This document shows positions 60,711-64,000 of a stretch of DNA of 64,000 nucleotides, piece after piece. Each line of letters starts with the position of its first letter. The stretch's first letter is position 1. This stretch comes from Acanthopleura granulata. Its lineage: Eukaryota > Mollusca > Polyplacophora > Chitonida > Chitonidae. A program made the position numbers and the translations under genes. The notes beneath the pieces are model-generated. The model worked only from the letters and a program-made list of their open reading frames with translations, did no database searches and was not told where the DNA came from. Location of the stretch: contig JABBOT010000007.1 in assembly GCA_016165875.1 (NCBI GenBank), positions 6,853,245 through 6,917,244 on the forward strand, read 5' to 3'.

Positions 60711-60768
60711 ACCTTCCCACGTGCGGCCCGAGAGGAGGCCAGCATGAGCTGGACTAGAACTCACGGTG
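60711..60768 (-). mobile_element. SINE family 1 fragment (middle)
   Basis: The minus strand reads gtgagttctagtccagctca, tgctggcctcctctcgggcc and gcacgtgggaaggtcacgag, with neither head nor tail. Confidence 0.6.
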
Positions 60769-61940
60769 AGAGAATATTGTCAAAGAAACTATATAACTAA
60801 GGGATGGGGAACATGGTGTGTTCTTGACTGACACGTTTCACATCACTAATAAGTAGAAGTCATAGAAACATTTTTTTTTGTTTCCTCGCGATCTTGAAGA
60901 ACCACACTTCGCAAAGACCTGATATGTAGCATAATATAAAAAAGCCCAGTGCGCATATTTTACATGCTTGGAATTCAATCCCTGAAACACTCAGGAGTGT
61001 GAAAGACAGTTTCATGAAGTGAATTGATGCGTGTTTTGTTGCAGAGGGTGCTCACTTTGAACATTTTTTATGATTATTATCAATAAAGATGTTTTTTAAA
61101 ATCAATAAAGGTGTTTTTGAAATCAAGAAAGGTGTATTTTTCTTTTGAAAACCAGGATGGTGCGCGACTTAAGCGACGCCCTGAGTACCCCCTTCGTCCA
61201 CCATCTACAGTGTCATGGTGACAATGTACAGTTGACAGGGCTTGTAAGGTCTTCTGAGTTCGTTGGAAAGTAAATATAAAAGATATAGCAAAATATAAAA
61301 CGGCAAAGCTCTTGGTATACATTGGCACTCCGTTTACGAATGTATCAGGTTGATGCTGAAATTTAATTAATTTAAACCTTTTGATTCCTTTGCTAATTGC
61401 AATAAAAAAACAAATTCATATATCATGTAAAATAACATGCAAAAAGGATGCAGCGATGGAAGTTTGATAACTAGCATAACCAATGAAGTCCACCTTTTTA
61501 TCACTTTATCCCAGGGAATTGTTAATCTGTTCAGGTAAATAGATAAATAGCACCAATTTACAAACCCCTAGCCAATGTCTGCAGTAGAAATGGAAAAAAC
61601 CCGTCAAGAATAACTCAAAATACTGTATTTTGGTGAATTACAGGTTTTGATTGTAGGCTCCTTTCCTGCTCTACTTAATATCCATGGTTCCTAGCGGTTG
61701 TTCAGATATGACGTCACCGAGTCATTGTAATTACGTGTAGCCTACAGTAATCCCACAGAGAAACACGCTTCATTTCGTAAAATGTAGCTTAATTCTTTCA
61801 CCCATCGTTGACTCGAATTGTCGATCGTGTTGCCACTTACGTCAAATAGTGTTTGAACACAAAGAGAATAGGAAAATTATTAACAGGTTTTGACAACGTA
61901 GGGGGCTCTGTTTGGCACTGGTGGGGGGGGGAGGTGCGGG

Positions 61941-61997
61941 GCTTCTGGGTCATTATTCTGCGCTAGCGCGCTAAGCAACTTAGCCACGGAGGCCCCG
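61941..61997 (-). mobile_element. SINE family 1 head fragment
   Basis: The minus strand reads ggggcctccgtggctaagtt, gcttagcgcgctagcgcaga and ataatgacccagaagccc, the best-preserved family-1 head in the window, cut off just after the A-box-like region. A G-run (about 61924-61931) abuts it. Confidence 0.7.
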
Positions 61998-64000
61998 ACT
62001 TTTTAACTATAAACTGCGCTCAGTTACTGAGGCTGGTAAGTTAATGCTGAGAATAAATTAACTTTAAGCTAGGTAATATTTAATAGCTAATTTTAAGAGA
62101 CGTGGAAGACAATTTATAGCTAACGCGAGAGGAACGAGTCCCTACGAGACCATCGGCTATATAGATTGGATCAAACATCAGTATGTATGTACTTCAACAA
62201 CCTTTGCCGACCGGATGTACATTGTGAAATAGGGTGAAAGCTGATGTGTCATCAAGAGTGACACAGAGTGTTAATATATCTCTTGGTAAGCTTTAGTATA
62301 AATTTTCATTCAGACATATCTATTACTTTGTCCTTTCCAATATTTTGGGGAAAAGCCTCGTGTAAAACCCTATGGGAAAGTTATGGAAAGATAAATGGAA
62401 TTGATACAATTAATTAACTTAATAAGATTCCCGTCTACAATGAATTTCAAAATGTCGTGTGCTTTATTCTTTATTTAACTTTATTTTTCATTTGTTTTTT
62501 GTATTTTAAAAAAAAAATTATTTTTTTTGTAACTATTGTGGCATATTGTTCTTCTGTTATGTGTTACTCTGTTGAGCCTGTTGGAAGGTGGGATAGGGAG
62601 CAGAGTAAAAGAAACAACGAGTATGGAAAATGCATCTGTAAACTGCTTTCATTAGGCCTTAATGCACCTGCAATGTTACTATTAAACATTTCAATAAACT
62701 TCTTTTCCCTTAAAGCAGTGCGTACTTGAGATTGAAATAATGGTAGACCTATACGTGAAGTAAGATTTTATTTTTATTACTGTGTGTAAATGCATTTTTG
62801 TAAAATAACGTTTTATGCTGCTAATTGCTTTTGATCATGGTGTGTATAGCCAGAGCCTAAAATGCATGATTGACTCTGCGGTAGTCATCAGTCATAAACG
62901 TCAATCATCTCGTGATAAAGCAGAGAAAACAAAAGTAACACAAATTAACCTCATTTACACGCATGCCAACGGCTTATGGAACTTGTATAATTTGAAGATG
63001 AGCACCACATGGTTTGCACCACAGGCCGTCTGTGTCCTGTACTATATGAGGAACTAAATAATAATATTTGACGTTCTGTTTTGTGTTCAGACCAGTTTTC
63101 ATAATCAGTGGTGACATGTATTTTGGTGGGAAGTTATGGAAAGTTATCAGTTGTACGGTGATGATTTCGATGAAGTATGGCATGAAACTTGTCACAGTGA
63201 CGCCACAAAATCAATCCTTTGATTTCACTCGTTTAGGCTTAAGATAGAAGTGGTACAAGATGGTTTAATTGTTACAAGTAAAAAACAGCACCGTGTAAAC
63301 TAAGGGAACAAAATCTCTTTACCGAAATTCTACAGGTCGTTGTTGTTGTTTTGTGGCGGTAATACACCGCAGGCTTCCGTATTTGACATAGACATAATTT
63401 GCCTACCAACCATTTTTAGAGTAGGTCTATGTGCATTGTGGAACGATTTAAATATCAGTTTCACAGTCCTTAAAGAAAGAGTGCTGTTTCAGAAGCCATC
63501 ACTAAAAAAAAACCATGGAAAATCCACACTATACTGTATCCCGGAGTTACAGTTTCCTGTTCCATGGTTTCGTAGGTTATTCATTTGAAGACGTTAAATT
63601 CTAAGCTGGTCAATGATAGCGCTTCACGCTTAAAAACTCTCGAGGTGCTATTGAGTAAAAGTAAAAACGATTTAATGTTTTCCGTTTCGTTTTCCCCCTA
63701 ACATCTCACACATTTTACCCTTTTCTGAAATTTTCTGTGAAAATTTTTCTTATAGTCGTTGATAGGGAATGTCAATTTTTCGACCAACGATTCGTGTACC
63801 TGGGCTTAACACGATTCGTTGGATTAAGGGAGAATGTTCAGTGACACAGCAAATAACCGATGATGCTTATTAGGGTCAAATTAATCCAGGGGTTAAAATG
63901 GTGTCAAAATTTACCAAGGCAGTTCCTCGGATTGACAACACTTATAGGCATGCAACTTGCCTCTCAAATTGTTAGCAGATGTATACCAGTAAAGTTCGTC
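61998..64000. other. No gene seen
   Basis: AT-rich DNA with poly-A/T tracts (for example 62508-62529). ORFs at 62457-62729, 62815-63057 and 63340-63588 lack recognisable domains. Confidence 0.45.

Overview
This window looks like nuclear DNA of a marine invertebrate, most likely a mollusc or another lophotrochozoan. It is AT-rich and intron-dense, has no operons, and is crowded with tRNA-headed SINEs ending in aataaat-type tails, MITE-like foldbacks, minisatellites and one Penelope-like element. The phylum-level call is inference from the SINE style and the abundance of TACATGTA-type palindromes. Most of the 64 kb is intronic or intergenic.

The only gene I recognise with confidence is on the minus strand on the left. 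The exon at 8758-9136 carries the start codon and the N-terminal SH3 domain of a class IA phosphoinositide 3-kinase regulatory subunit (p85, PIK3R1/2/3-like). Upstream on the same strand are two well-formed exons without coding continuity (11331-11441, 14073-14166) and a promoter-like segment with a clean splice donor (22479-22600). My model is a gene with a long, multi-exon 5' leader running from about 22.55 kb leftwards out of the window. I could not find the RhoGAP or SH2 exons in 1-8757. Inside that leader intron, on the plus strand, there is a CRE/TATA pair (10157-10199), a codon-like ORF (9979-10197) and a small Ser/Asp/Glu-rich exon candidate (10458-10625).

Four minisatellites create long but probably spurious ORFs: a 28-bp array (11788-13232, with a 308-bp higher-order repeat), a 15-bp array (27004-27124), a 27-bp array (39766-41400, with a 378-bp higher-order repeat) and a 20-bp array (58128-58503).

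Mobile DNA: a truncated Penelope-like element with a GIY-YIG domain, framed by 32-bp inverted arms and ending in a hammerhead-like relic (23190-24178); a hAT-like element that splits a SINE (35844-36873); a full-length SINE with a 14-bp target duplication (27797-28163); about twenty other SINE copies or relics; and several MITE/foldback elements (25068, 43555, 46816, 49109, 53556).

The right half (41.6-64 kb) contains no gene I can support. No CRISPR, rRNA or intact tRNA gene was seen. All identities come from reading motifs by eye; no database was searched.
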